A stretch of 64,000 nt of DNA from Leptospira dzoumogneensis (GTDB lineage Bacteria > Spirochaetota > Leptospiria > Leptospirales > Leptospiraceae). Location of the stretch: the NCBI RefSeq assembly GCF_004770895.1, contig NZ_RQHS01000016.1:154496-218495 (forward strand), read 5' to 3'. Position numbers and translations under genes: made by a program. The notes below the pieces were generated by a model. It did not search any database. It was not told the origin of the DNA and worked only from the letters and a program-made list of their open reading frames with translations. Position 1 is the first letter of the stretch, and every line of letters begins with the position of its first letter. Shown here in pieces: positions 8,930 to 17,844 of this stretch.

Positions 8930-10171
8930 ATGACAGTCCAAAAAAAGTCCGCACTTCAATTTTTACTTTTTACATTACTCATCGATTTTATCGGCTTCGG
9001 TATCATCATCCCTGTGGTTCCCAATCTTTTAAAAGATATGTTACAGGGAAACTTAAGCACCGCAGCTGTCTACGGTGGACTTCTATCCTTCACTTATGCG
9101 ATCACTCAATTTTTCTTTGCTCCTATCATCGGAGGTTTAAGCGATAGATTCGGAAGAAGACCCGTCTTACTCGCTTCCTTATTCGGATTAGGAATTGATT
9201 ACGCATTCTTAGCATTGGCTCCGAACGTATTTTGGTTATTCGTGGGGAGGATCATCGCAGGGATCACAGGAGCAAGTTACGGAGTAGCAGGCGCGATCAT
9301 CGCAGATATAAGTCCTCCTGAAAAAAGATCCCAAAACTTAGGATTAGTAGGAATGGCGTTCGGAATGGGATTCATTATAGGTCCGATCATCGGAGGTTTA
9401 TTTTCCGAATTCGGACCGAGAGCACCGTTCTGGGTGGCTTCTTCTCTTTCTCTTTTGAACTGGGTGTATGGATATTTTGTTTTGCCTGAAACTCTTTTAG
9501 AAGAGAACAGAAGAAAATTCAATTGGGTGATGGCAAATCCGTTCGGTTCAATCGTAGCATTTTTTCGTTATCCTGGACCTTTAAGCGGCCTAGTACTTTC
9601 TTTATTTCTAATATTCGTAGCAAACCACTGTATGGAAACCAGTTGGTCTTACTTCACTATGAACAAATTCCAATGGACCGCTGCTAAGATCGGATTCTCT
9701 CTCGCAGTAGTAGGAGCCTCGCTTGCAGTAGTACAGGGCGGATTACTCAGGATCATCATTCCGAAACTGGGTCAAAAAAATTCGGCTTATATAGGGATTT
9801 TCGCAAGAGTGGTCATGAGTGCATTATTCGCATTCGCTTGGGAAGAATGGATGCTTTATGCTCTGCTTGTACCCTTCTCCTTTTGTTTTATCGCAACCCC
9901 GGCAATCCAAGGTTATATTTCCAATCACGTTTCTCCCACTCAGCAGGGAGAGTTCCAAGGAATTATGGGAAGTATGATGAGCCTAAGTTCTATTTTAGGC
10001 CCATTACTTATGAGTTTTGTTTTTTCTTATTTTACTAGAGAAGGTATGCAGCCTTATTTTCCGGGAGCGCCGTTTATAGTAAGTTCCTTCCTTGCGATCT
10101 TAAGTTTAGTGATCGCGATCATTTCTTTTAGAAAGGAAAAACTAAGAGTGGGAGAAAAGGCGGGAGAATGA
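8930..10171 (+). CDS. MFS transporter, TetA/multidrug exporter-like
   Basis: This is a 413-aa transporter with about 12 membrane helices. The MFS motif A appears as GGLSDRFGRRPVLL between helices 2 and 3. The start LFTLLIDFIGFGIIIPVVPNLL and the segment GRIIAGITGASYGVAGAIIADISPPEKRS resemble the TetA-like drug:H+ antiporter branch (motif C region GPIIGGL). The substrate cannot be assigned, and resemblance to TetA does not show tetracycline export. It begins about 55 bp after the PP2C gene and ends 1 bp from the convergent acidic protein gene. Confidence 0.88.
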   Translation: MTVQKKSALQFLLFTLLIDFIGFGIIIPVVPNLLKDMLQGNLSTAAVYGGLLSFTYAITQFFFAPIIGGLSDRFGRRPVLLASLFGLGIDYAFLALAPNVFWLFVGRIIAGITGASYGVAGAIIADISPPEKRSQNLGLVGMAFGMGFIIGPIIGGLFSEFGPRAPFWVASSLSLLNWVYGYFVLPETLLEENRRKFNWVMANPFGSIVAFFRYPGPLSGLVLSLFLIFVANHCMETSWSYFTMNKFQWTAAKIGFSLAVVGASLAVVQGGLLRIIIPKLGQKNSAYIGIFARVVMSALFAFAWEEWMLYALLVPFSFCFIATPAIQGYISNHVSPTQQGEFQGIMGSMMSLSSILGPLLMSFVFSYFTREGMQPYFPGAPFIVSSFLAILSLVIAIISFRKEKLRVGEKAGE

Positions 10172-10172
10172 T

Positions 10173-10826
10173 CTATTCTTCGTCTTCTTCCAGGCTTAGA
10201 TAAAATAGAGCCCACAAAGTATCGAATAAGATCTGCATCAGCAGCGCGAACCTTTCTTCCCTATCTTCTACGGTTTTAAAATCGTCGATCAGGAAGGTGA
10301 CGAAAGGTTCCAAGATCCTTCTCTCTTCCAGATCCGGAATAGAATTCAAACTTTTGAGAGAAAAATTCTCTTCAACAGGAACATTATGAAAATTTAATCT
10401 GCTATTCAGGACCAGAACCGCCAATTCCAGAAGTTCCGCATCCGACATCGTTTTTACGCCCGCATCGTTCAGTCCGGACAGTAAACCGGAAATCGCCTCG
10501 TCGGTAATCTCCTCACTTCTGTCCTCGTCTTCGTCGCTGTATGCTTCTGAAATTGCGATTAGAACTGCCGTTGCTTGGTCCCAGAAGGAAGACAATGCCT
10601 CGTCCAAACGAGCCTCATCCTCTTCTGTTAATTCCCTTTTGAAACCTGAGTCAAGATCATCATAAAAAGGTTCGGGATCGTCAGTCTCGCATGCTGCAGA
10701 AACAAATGTACGAACGGTGATCCAGAACGGGGACTTATCGTGGCCGATGCGAAGAATTTCCTCGGCATATTTGGCAACTGTGGCTCTCCAAGTGGAAGGG
10801 GAATAGGAAGGGATCTCCATATTCAA
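10173..10826 (-). CDS. Acidic protein of unknown function, 217 aa
   Basis: I do not recognise a family. The protein is strikingly acidic, with clusters such as LTEEDEARLDEAL, YSDEDEDRSEE and a LSLEEDEE C-terminus. It has no signal peptide and no membrane helix, so it is likely soluble, helical and cytoplasmic. The frame opens with TTG at 10826; the ATG at 10820, two codons in, is equally likely to be the start. It converges on the MFS gene with a 1-bp gap. Codon use looks like its neighbours. Confidence 0.7.
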   Translation of the reverse strand: MNMEIPSYSPSTWRATVAKYAEEILRIGHDKSPFWITVRTFVSAACETDDPEPFYDDLDSGFKRELTEEDEARLDEALSSFWDQATAVLIAISEAYSDEDEDRSEEITDEAISGLLSGLNDAGVKTMSDAELLELAVLVLNSRLNFHNVPVEENFSLKSLNSIPDLEERRILEPFVTFLIDDFKTVEDREERFALLMQILFDTLWALFYLSLEEDEE

Positions 10827-10963
10827 ATCTTTCTCATTCTCTCTAAACTCGTCGACACTATAAATCTTTTCACATTATTTTTTAAGAAGAATTTTGAGCG
10901 GGATCTTTAGCCGACTCAAGGATTCTAGTTGCTCCTAATCGAGAAAGATCGAATCATTCCCGC

Positions 10964-11965
10964 ATGAGTATTGACGAAGATTATGATTTTCCCAGATTTC
11001 GTTCCGATTCGAATGCAGGTCATTATGAGAGTTGGTTCGTAAGAGGCAATCATCCTGCTCGTCCTCTTGCGATTTGGATCCGTTATACTATTTTTTCTCC
11101 GAAACATTCTACTCAAGATTCTATAGGAGAATTATGGGCGATCTATTTCGACGGAGAGAATGGAAAACATTATGTTTCCAAGTCTGAATATCCTATCTCA
11201 GAATGCGAATTTTCAGGAGATCCATTTAAAGTCCGGATAGGATCTTCTGTCCAAGACCATAAAGGGCTGAAAGGTAAATCGGGAAATAAACAAGGTTCTA
11301 CAAATATAGAATGGGACCTCGGCTTCTCCGGAGGAGACAAACCTCTTTTCCTTTTTCCTAAAGATCTATATTCAGGCGGCTTTCCAAAAGCAAAGGTCCT
11401 GGTCGGAAAACCTTCTCTGCTACTTAATGGATTTATAAAATTAGAAAATGATAAAATAGATCTAAAAGATTGGAAAGGCAGCCAAAATCATAATTGGGGT
11501 CCTAAACATACCGACCAATACGCATGGGGACAGGTTTCAGGTTTTGACGGGGAAGAAGGTTCCTTCCTCGAATTAGCAACCGCAAAGATCAAGATAGGTC
11601 CGTTTTGGACTCCTGCAGTCACTCCGATTGTTTTACGTTTGCACGGCGAAGAATATACACTGAACGGTTTATTCTCCTCTTTCGGAAGAGCGAACTATCA
11701 TTATTTCGATTGGAAATTCCAAGCTTCTTCTACTGAAATAAAAATAGAAGGAAGAATTCACGCTGATAAAAGAGACTTCGCCTGCTTACGTTATGCGAAT
11801 CCTCCAGGCGGCTGGAAGTTTTGTTTAAACAGTAAAATTGCAAGGGCAGAAGTTTTGGTCCAAAGAAAAGGGGAAACTTCTCCCCTTCGTTTAAGATCTG
11901 CCAGAAGTGCAGCATTTGAAATACTTACTGAAGACCCTTCTCACGGTTTATTGACGGAAGTTTAA
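10964..11965 (+). CDS. Calycin-like protein related to the CrtC/AttH or tocopherol-cyclase group
   Basis: This 333-aa protein lacks a signal peptide. The segment QNHNWGPKHTDQYAWGQVSGFDG (residues about 166-188) and the C-terminal GGWKFCLNSKIARAEVLV recall the two-lipocalin-like-domain CrtC/AttH and tocopherol-cyclase-like families. Members are hydratases, cyclases or lipid-binding proteins; no specific reaction can be inferred. Many Trp and Tyr residues alternate through predicted beta strands, in line with a calycin barrel. It is transcribed away from the acidic-protein gene across a 137-bp gap. The fold assignment is moderate-confidence recognition. Confidence 0.65.
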   Translation: MSIDEDYDFPRFRSDSNAGHYESWFVRGNHPARPLAIWIRYTIFSPKHSTQDSIGELWAIYFDGENGKHYVSKSEYPISECEFSGDPFKVRIGSSVQDHKGLKGKSGNKQGSTNIEWDLGFSGGDKPLFLFPKDLYSGGFPKAKVLVGKPSLLLNGFIKLENDKIDLKDWKGSQNHNWGPKHTDQYAWGQVSGFDGEEGSFLELATAKIKIGPFWTPAVTPIVLRLHGEEYTLNGLFSSFGRANYHYFDWKFQASSTEIKIEGRIHADKRDFACLRYANPPGGWKFCLNSKIARAEVLVQRKGETSPLRLRSARSAAFEILTEDPSHGLLTEV

Positions 11966-12163
11966 CAATCTTTTACTCCCGGCCTTTTTGGGATTGACCA
12001 GGTTCCCTTTCTCGAAAATTTTGAGAGTCAGCCTCAGTTTCTTTTAATCCAAAAGGACTATTCCCTATGGATAAACCGAAGCGAAACGGGATTTTAGATA
12101 AAAATTTCCCGAGGTGGCCTGAGATGGAATGTTGAGTGAGGAAAAATCCTTATTGACTTTTTT

Positions 12164-12178
12164 TGAGACTTATTCTCA
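12164..12178. promoter_or_regulatory. Fur-family box (7-1-7 dyad) upstream of the imelysin operon
   Basis: TGAGACTTATTCTCA is a 7-1-7 inverted repeat with only one mismatch to the general Fur consensus TGAnAATnATTnTCA. It lies a few bases after a TTGACT -35-like hexamer and about 120 bp before the lipoprotein start. Imelysin lipoproteins are commonly iron-regulated, so iron-dependent repression is likely. Peroxide or zinc Fur paralogues are alternatives. Confidence 0.6.
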
Positions 12179-12244
12179 CTTGCAAAATCAAGCCGGTCCC
12201 TGTCCCAGGAGCCGGAGGGAGTCATCCCCACAGTTCATCTCTGG

Positions 12245-12277
12245 CCCCGGCCGGATTTTATCCGGACCGGGGATTTT
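12245..12277 (+). terminator. Terminator-like leader hairpin before the imelysin gene
   Basis: CCCCGGCCGGAT pairs with ATCCGG, a one-base bulge and CCGGGG around a TTT loop. The 12-bp GC-rich stem is followed by ATTTTT. It lies 24 bases before the lipoprotein ATG, inside the 5' leader, so it could attenuate read-through or stabilise the mRNA 5' end. Confidence 0.5.
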
Positions 12278-12300
12278 TCCCAAATTTTAAGGAGATTTCC

Positions 12301-13584
12301 ATGCGGAACATCCAGACAAAAATATTTTCAATTCTGTTCAGTGTTACCCTGTTCGGTTCCCTGATTTCTTGCGGGGGTCCAGGCAGCGATAATTCGGCCG
12401 CGGCGCTTTTAGGTTTGGATATTCCAGCCAGCGCGACTAAACCTCAATTTTTAAATCGATATGCAGAACTTGCTTTCGAGTCCTATACCCAAGCGGAATT
12501 AGACGCGTCAAACTTAGCAGCTGCAGTTACTACTTTTGATTCTACCGGAACACCAAGTGATGCAAATTTGACCAACCTCAAAAATCTTTGGGTAAAAGCT
12601 CGCGCGAGTTATTTGATCACCGAAGGTTTCCGTTTCAGCAACGGTCCTATAGATAATGACACTGTGCTCGCATGTGATACCTCAGAATGTGAAGGTCTTT
12701 TGAATGCTTGGCCTTTAGATGAAGATGCGGTGGATAATTATATCAATAACGGTAGTAACAGCGTTACAAACTTTTCTTCTATCTATGATAAGATTGGCGA
12801 TCCTACAATCGGCACGGAAGGTGACGCCGATAAGATCGTATTAACTGGATATCATCCGATCGAATATTTACTTTGGGGAAAAGACACCAGCGATACCGGA
12901 GCAGGCGATAGAGATTCCAGTTACTTTGCCGATGCAACTACCAACGGTGCAAGACGTAGACATTATTTAAAAACAATCACTGACAGACTAGTTGTTCATC
13001 TCGGTTTGATCAAAGCACAATGGGATCCTTCTCAAACAGGAAACTTTAGAGAAACTTTCTTAGACTCCGCGAATGTAAACACTTCCGTTGGAAGTATCTT
13101 CCAAGGATTAGGTTCCTTCATGGCGGGAGAATGGGGAGGAGAACGTCTTACAGGTGTGATCGGAGAAACCCAAGAAGAAGAACATTCTTGTTTCAGCGAT
13201 ACTACTAAAGCGGACTTCTACTATGATGCACAAGGTGTATTGAATATCTGGACCGGAAATTACAGCATCCAAAAAGGTGTGAACATTAGCACAGGACCGG
13301 GACTTTCCGCTATATTAAGCTTTAAACAACAAGGTTCTATCCAATCAGAGATCGAAAGTTCCAGAAATCTTTTCTGCATCAATCTTTCCGACACTGAATC
13401 CCAGGATCCAAACTATACGACCAGCTGCCCTGCTGGAAGTTTAACTCATAGATTCGACCAAGCAATCTCTTCTGCGGACAGCCAACACGGTCTATTAGTG
13501 AATGTGCAAAGATTGATCGGTTCTACATTGAACAGAGATTTTGTTGCGGCAGCAGCTGCGATAGGATTCTCAGTAGCTCCATAA
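12301..13584 (+). CDS. Imelysin family (peptidase M75-like) lipoprotein, first copy
   Basis: The start at 12301 follows AAGGAGATTTCC and gives a signal peptide with lipobox LISC; the frame extends upstream but only through the leader. The mature part is a helical imelysin domain. The signature GxHxxE is intact as GYHPIEYLLWG. A second conserved segment reads GSFMAGEWGGERL. Imelysins are periplasmic or surface proteins linked to iron or haem acquisition; despite the peptidase name, catalysis is doubtful. It leads an operon with a di-haem oxidoreductase and a second imelysin, behind a Fur-like box. Leptospira LruB is an imelysin lipoprotein of this kind; identity with LruB is not claimed. Confidence 0.9.
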   Translation: MRNIQTKIFSILFSVTLFGSLISCGGPGSDNSAAALLGLDIPASATKPQFLNRYAELAFESYTQAELDASNLAAAVTTFDSTGTPSDANLTNLKNLWVKARASYLITEGFRFSNGPIDNDTVLACDTSECEGLLNAWPLDEDAVDNYINNGSNSVTNFSSIYDKIGDPTIGTEGDADKIVLTGYHPIEYLLWGKDTSDTGAGDRDSSYFADATTNGARRRHYLKTITDRLVVHLGLIKAQWDPSQTGNFRETFLDSANVNTSVGSIFQGLGSFMAGEWGGERLTGVIGETQEEEHSCFSDTTKADFYYDAQGVLNIWTGNYSIQKGVNISTGPGLSAILSFKQQGSIQSEIESSRNLFCINLSDTESQDPNYTTSCPAGSLTHRFDQAISSADSQHGLLVNVQRLIGSTLNRDFVAAAAAIGFSVAP

Positions 13585-13598
13585 TGATAGGTCTTTAA

Positions 13599-15233
13599 AT
13601 GAACTCTACAGGTTCGGTTCCTGTGAAAACCTCCGAAAAAAATAAAAATATGAACTGTGATAAAAATCTAAACTTCGGTTCCGGAAAAAATCCGGAACCG
13701 AATCCATCTCGGGGACGTTTCCAAAAAACGATCCCGTTCTTAATATTTATTCTTCTAAACTTTTTTTACTGCGGCGGAAAAGAAGGAACAGATCCTCTCG
13801 GGATCATAGCAGTGATCGCAAGCCAAACAAGTATCGCACCGGATCCGGGAGAAGCTTTCTCTGGAGGATATGGAACTCGATTTATTTCCAATCCTACCGC
13901 TTTCGATACTCCCGTTGTAAACTTGAGTTCCGACGGAATACAATTCAATACCGGAAATAATTTCTTCAATAGAGCTTGGGTGGCAGAAGGTAACAGCGCT
14001 TCCTCCGGTTTAGGACCGACTTTTAATACGAATTCTTGCCAAAATTGCCATGCAGGGGACGGAAGAGGAGCGCCGCCAGCAAGCGGAACCTTATTTAACT
14101 CCGTAGGAATTTTGATCCGACTTTCCAAGGCAGGAATTTCAGACCCTACCACAGGCGGACCTGTTGGTTTGGATTCTTTCGGGCTTCAATTGAATCATAA
14201 AGGGATAGGATGTAGTCCTATCACTTCGCCTTCAGCGTACGATTCTAACTTTAATTGCACCGGCACCACCGGCTCTAACTTTACTCCACCGGAAGGATCC
14301 GCATCCGTATCCTATACCGGAGCAACCGTAGTAAGAAATTACACGTCAGGCGGAACAGTTACCTTAAATACTCCTGTATATTCTTTTAGCTGGAATGTGA
14401 ATTTCGGAGGAGCACCTTCTTCTTTTAATTTCTCCCCAAGAACCGCCCCAATGATCCCGGGCTTGGGCCTGTTAGAAGCAATTCCTGAATCCGTTATTTT
14501 GGGTTGGGCGGATCCGACCGATTCGGACTTGGATGGAATATCAGGAAAAGTGAATATGGTTTGGGACGCCAAAAACCAGAAAAAGGTCATGGGACGTTTC
14601 GGTTGGAAGGCAAACGAGCCAAGTTTATTCCAGCAAAACCAAGGCGCTTTTTTAGGGGATATCGGGATCACAAGTCCTCTATTCTCTACGGATAATTGCC
14701 CAAGCACTCAGACACAATGTTTAGCCGCCGCTTCCGGGACGGAAGATCCTGAGATTACCGCATCTATCGCAGAGTCTGTGAATTTCTACACCAAGCTGGT
14801 CGCCGTTCCTGCCAGAAGAAATTTATCCGATCAGGATGTGATCGATGGAAAGGTATTATTCTCATCCATAAAATGTGACGCATGTCATAAACCTCTTGTT
14901 CTTACTGGAAATGTTCCGGGACTTCCTGAACTTTCTTACCAATACATCAAACCTTATACGGATCTACTACTGCATGATATGGGTCCAGATCTTGCCGATG
15001 GAAGACCGGACTTTGATGCTGACGGACAAGAATGGAGAACTCCTCCTCTTTGGGGCCTAGGTTTGATCCAGCAAGTAAACGGACATTTAAAACTTATGCA
15101 TGATGGAAGAGCGAACGGGATAGAAGAAGCAATCCTATGGCATGGAGGAGAAGCCGATACCGCAAGGAACGGTTTCCAAAACCTATCTTCCACAGACAGG
15201 CAAAAACTGATCAAATTTTTGGAATCTTTATAG
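13599..15233 (+). CDS. Di-haem oxidoreductase (DHOR, putative peroxidase) lipoprotein
   Basis: This is a 544-aa c-type cytochrome with two haem-binding motifs, SCQNCH near residue 148 and KCDACH near 428. The C-terminal HDMGPDLADGRPDF and WRTPPLWGLGL segments are typical of the DHOR family related to MauG and CcpA peroxidases. The signal region ends FFYC (Cys58), giving a lipoprotein, although the N-terminal extension of about 40 residues is long. An internal ATG at codon 18 is an alternative start. The family often pairs with imelysins in iron or copper acquisition loci, as here: 14 bp after the first imelysin and 11 bp before the second. Confidence 0.9.
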   Translation: MNSTGSVPVKTSEKNKNMNCDKNLNFGSGKNPEPNPSRGRFQKTIPFLIFILLNFFYCGGKEGTDPLGIIAVIASQTSIAPDPGEAFSGGYGTRFISNPTAFDTPVVNLSSDGIQFNTGNNFFNRAWVAEGNSASSGLGPTFNTNSCQNCHAGDGRGAPPASGTLFNSVGILIRLSKAGISDPTTGGPVGLDSFGLQLNHKGIGCSPITSPSAYDSNFNCTGTTGSNFTPPEGSASVSYTGATVVRNYTSGGTVTLNTPVYSFSWNVNFGGAPSSFNFSPRTAPMIPGLGLLEAIPESVILGWADPTDSDLDGISGKVNMVWDAKNQKKVMGRFGWKANEPSLFQQNQGAFLGDIGITSPLFSTDNCPSTQTQCLAAASGTEDPEITASIAESVNFYTKLVAVPARRNLSDQDVIDGKVLFSSIKCDACHKPLVLTGNVPGLPELSYQYIKPYTDLLLHDMGPDLADGRPDFDADGQEWRTPPLWGLGLIQQVNGHLKLMHDGRANGIEEAILWHGGEADTARNGFQNLSSTDRQKLIKFLESL

Positions 15234-15244
15234 GAGAATCGACA

Positions 15245-16516
15245 ATGAGATCCATATTATCTAATTCTTTATTTAGAAAAACTTTATACTTCATTTCAGC
15301 ACTTTCCTTAGTTTCCTGCGGAGGCGGAGGCAAAGATCCTCTGCTCTTCTTGGCGGCCGGACCGGGAAGTTCCGCATTTTTGGAACATACGGGTAAATTT
15401 GTGATCATTCCTAGTCTAGAACAATTGACTACGGATACGGCAGCATTAGAAGCAGCGGCGATTACTTATACTTCTTCCGGAAACACTACAGAACCGAATC
15501 TACTCGCCCTGCAGACTGCTTGGGACCAGGTTAGAGTTTCCTTAAAAAAAGTAGAACCTTACTACTTTGGACCTGCTGGGAATCCGACTGAGTATTATAC
15601 TAAGATGGACGGATTTATAAAATCCGGCGCAAGGCCAAGCAGCAACTTGGTAAATCAGATCATAACAGGCGTTGTGCCCTCTGTTTGTACTGCTACCAAT
15701 ACAACTCTTAATAAAACAAACCTAACAGCTTGCCCGCCCAAATATAAAGGGATCGAATCTCTTGAGATCCTACTTTTCGACTCCGATTTGAGTAGAACTA
15801 CGATCGATTCAAATCCCAGTATCAATACTGCAAACGCGGACTCCAGTGCGCCCGGTCCGCGAAGAAGAGATTATATCTTAGCCCTCGCCCAGGTAATTAA
15901 TCAAGACGCATTAGATTTATATAATAAATGGCTTCCTACGGGCGGAAATTTTCTGAACGAATATACCACCGGAACAGGGATCCAATTCCGTTCTCAGGGA
16001 GAAGCTTTCGATATTTATATCCAATCTCTCGGAAATTTAGTGAACCAAATCCAAGATAATAAACTCGGAAATGCAGCTTGTTTAAGTGTGTCTTGTTCCG
16101 GCGCCGGAAAATTACAAAAGCCTGATCCTGTATTTTTGGAAGCGATCTATTCAAGGGTTGCTTATAAAGATCTGAGAGATAATTTATTAGGTATAGAATT
16201 CGCTTATTTAGGAGATCCTGCGGACCCAAAGATCAGCTCTATGTCTAAATTAGTCAGAGCACAGAACTCTTCTTTGGATGATGATATCCAAGCTGAGATC
16301 ACAAACTTTAAGAATATGCTTAATGCGAAGATCAGTGCTACTGCCGACCTTTATGCCGAGATCGATGCGGATGGAACCACTATGAACGGTACAAGTGTCA
16401 CCACATATGTAAAACCGATCTGGGATCAGGCAAAGATCTTAAAGAACCTGATGACGATCGATGCGTTTTCCGTTTTAGGAGTTCCTAATCTTCCTTCTTC
16501 CAACGACGGGGACTGA
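15245..16516 (+). CDS. Imelysin family lipoprotein, second copy (degenerate GxHxxE)
   Basis: The chosen ATG at 15245 follows TAGGAGAATC and yields a signal peptide with lipobox LVSC. The domain resembles the first imelysin (NLLALQTAWDQVRVSLKKVEPYYFGP; LRDNLLGIEFAYLGD). However, the GxHxxE signature is replaced by GIESLEILLF, so the His is missing. This suggests loss or change of metal binding, with the protein acting as a partner subunit. It is the last gene of the imelysin-DHOR-imelysin operon; a long hairpin follows the stop. Confidence 0.88.
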   Translation: MRSILSNSLFRKTLYFISALSLVSCGGGGKDPLLFLAAGPGSSAFLEHTGKFVIIPSLEQLTTDTAALEAAAITYTSSGNTTEPNLLALQTAWDQVRVSLKKVEPYYFGPAGNPTEYYTKMDGFIKSGARPSSNLVNQIITGVVPSVCTATNTTLNKTNLTACPPKYKGIESLEILLFDSDLSRTTIDSNPSINTANADSSAPGPRRRDYILALAQVINQDALDLYNKWLPTGGNFLNEYTTGTGIQFRSQGEAFDIYIQSLGNLVNQIQDNKLGNAACLSVSCSGAGKLQKPDPVFLEAIYSRVAYKDLRDNLLGIEFAYLGDPADPKISSMSKLVRAQNSSLDDDIQAEITNFKNMLNAKISATADLYAEIDADGTTMNGTSVTTYVKPIWDQAKILKNLMTIDAFSVLGVPNLPSSNDGD

Positions 16517-16527
16517 TCCTTTTATAA

Positions 16528-16574
16528 AATACTAATGTATATTGTTTGAGATAAAAACGATATATATTAGTATT
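16528..16574. terminator. Long AT-rich hairpin at the end of the imelysin operon
   Basis: AATACTAATGTATAT (16528-16542) pairs with ATATATATTAGTATT (16560-16574) in a 15-bp stem with one G-U pair and a 17-base loop. It starts 12 bases after the last stop. It probably marks or protects the transcript end, although no T-tract follows. Confidence 0.5.
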
Positions 16575-16633
16575 CCATTCTGTCATCAAATTTGTCTTGC
16601 CAATTGCCCCGTTAGACTTTTCTCTATCGGACT

Positions 16634-17050
16634 ATGTTTAGTTCTCTATTTCCATTAATCGCTTTTACCGCCTGGACCATTCTACTCGTACTCGTCGTAG
16701 TATCTTTTAGAACTGCACAAGTATTGGCAGGCACCAAAAAATCAAATGAGTTCCCTGCATGGATACAACACGGTTCCGATCTGTATTGGAGGATCCACAG
16801 AGCTCATTTAAACTGCGTAGAAGGTCTTCCAGTTTTTGCAGTTTTAGTTTTAACCTTTATACTTTCAGGATACCAAAACGATACTTTCGATCTTTTAGCT
16901 TGGATCGTATTCGGAGCAAGAGTGCTGCAAACAAGCGCTCATTTAAGCGGAGGCGGAGTTTGGAATGTGAACGTAAGATTTACCGGATTTATAATCCAAT
17001 ATCTTTGTTTCACTGCGATGTTAGTGATATTAGTACGTTCCATTCTATAA
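16634..17050 (+). CDS. MAPEG family integral membrane protein
   Basis: This 138-aa protein with four membrane helices carries the MAPEG signature as RIHRAHLNCVEGLPVFAVLVL. MAPEG proteins include glutathione S-transferases and eicosanoid enzymes of membranes; bacterial members are poorly characterised and the substrate is not predictable here. The ATG at 16634 gives a membrane helix immediately after the start, as in other members. It is followed 54 bp later by phoU, so co-transcription is possible but not clear. Confidence 0.85.
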   Translation: MFSSLFPLIAFTAWTILLVLVVVSFRTAQVLAGTKKSNEFPAWIQHGSDLYWRIHRAHLNCVEGLPVFAVLVLTFILSGYQNDTFDLLAWIVFGARVLQTSAHLSGGGVWNVNVRFTGFIIQYLCFTAMLVILVRSIL

Positions 17051-17104
17051 TTTCAAAAAACCTCTTGACCGTCATGTACATCCGAGGTTAACCTTCGGAG
17101 ATAC

Positions 17105-17824
17105 ATGGCCTCCAAGTTCGATTATCTACGCAAAAATCTTTATGCAATGGCGGAGCTGTGTTTGGAGCAGGTCCTGATCTTGGACGACGCGATCGAACAG
17201 GAAAATCCTGATCTTGCCAAACAAGTAATCGAAAGAGACGATCTGATCGATAGTTTGGAAAAACAAAACGATAACCTCTCTCAAAATGCGATCTTAGAAG
17301 CGATCGCAAACCGTAACTTACTCGGGATGGACCAAATCGATGGAGAAGTTATACTCAAAAAAGACCCGCTTAGATTTGCACTTTCTTCCATTCGTATCAA
17401 CAGAAGTTTAGAAAGGATGGGAGACCAGATCGTAAACTGTGCCACCTGCTATAGAAGAGGACTTCTTCCTAAAGGATTTTTCAGACAGGAAGAAATTTTA
17501 GATAAGATGCTCTCAAGGGTTGTCACTCTTGTAGGGATGGCGGTAGAGTCCTTGGTAGAAGAGAAAAATAGATTTTATGGTTCGGTGCATACCGTAGAAG
17601 AAGAACTGAACAATCTATGTCATGCAGCATTCTTAAAGTTCGTGCTGGATCCTAGACTCGATAAAAACCAATTCGCAGATCTATATAGGATGATATTAGG
17701 GATAGAAAGAGCCGGAGACTATGCGGTAAACATCGCAGAAGAGTTGGTCCGACTAAATACGGGCATGGACATTCGCCATCTTTCCGATCCCGTTCAGGTC
17801 ACCGAAAAAAGTAAAGCTTCCTGA
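17105..17824 (+). CDS. phoU: PhoU-like phosphate signalling regulator
   Basis: This 239-aa all-helical protein has the two PhoU three-helix repeats. The conserved E-R-x-x-D pattern appears as [17 protein letters not shown] in the first half and [16 protein letters not shown] in the second. PhoU proteins restrain the PhoR/PstSCAB phosphate system; no pst genes are near. An AGGTTAACCT dyad sits beside the ribosome binding site (CGGAG) and could act on translation or transcription. It stands alone before the convergent DUF1554 gene. Confidence 0.85.
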   Translation: MASKFDYLRKNLYAMAELCLEQVLILDDAIEQENPDLAKQVIERDDLIDSLEKQNDNLSQNAILEAIANRNLLGMDQIDGEVILKKDPLRFALSSIRINRSLERMGDQIVNCATCYRRGLLPKGFFRQEEILDKMLSRVVTLVGMAVESLVEEKNRFYGSVHTVEEELNNLCHAAFLKFVLDPRLDKNQFADLYRMILGIERAGDYAVNIAEELVRLNTGMDIRHLSDPVQVTEKSKAS

Positions 17825-17844
17825 TCTATATTATAAAAATTGAA

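Larger units (their letters stand above)
11966..12300 (+). promoter_or_regulatory. Leader and promoter region of the imelysin operon
   Basis: This 335-bp gap holds a TTGACT -35-like element (12153), the Fur-like dyad at 12164 and a strong hairpin at 12245. A weaker TGAGAGT..CCTCA dyad lies at 12022-12036. A 22-codon frame at 12068-12136 (starting MDKPKRN) has no clear ribosome binding site and is not called as a gene. Confidence 0.5.

Noticed and set aside
8815..9147. 110-codon plus-strand frame over the PP2C-MFS junction
   Set aside because: It is out of frame with both real genes, which have clear domains.
12068..12136. 22-codon frame upstream of the imelysin operon
   Set aside because: No convincing ribosome site and it lies before the putative promoter.
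12163..12300. N-terminal extension of the imelysin frame
   Set aside because: It would place the signal peptide 46 residues inside; the ATG at 12301 has a proper ribosome site and lipobox spacing.
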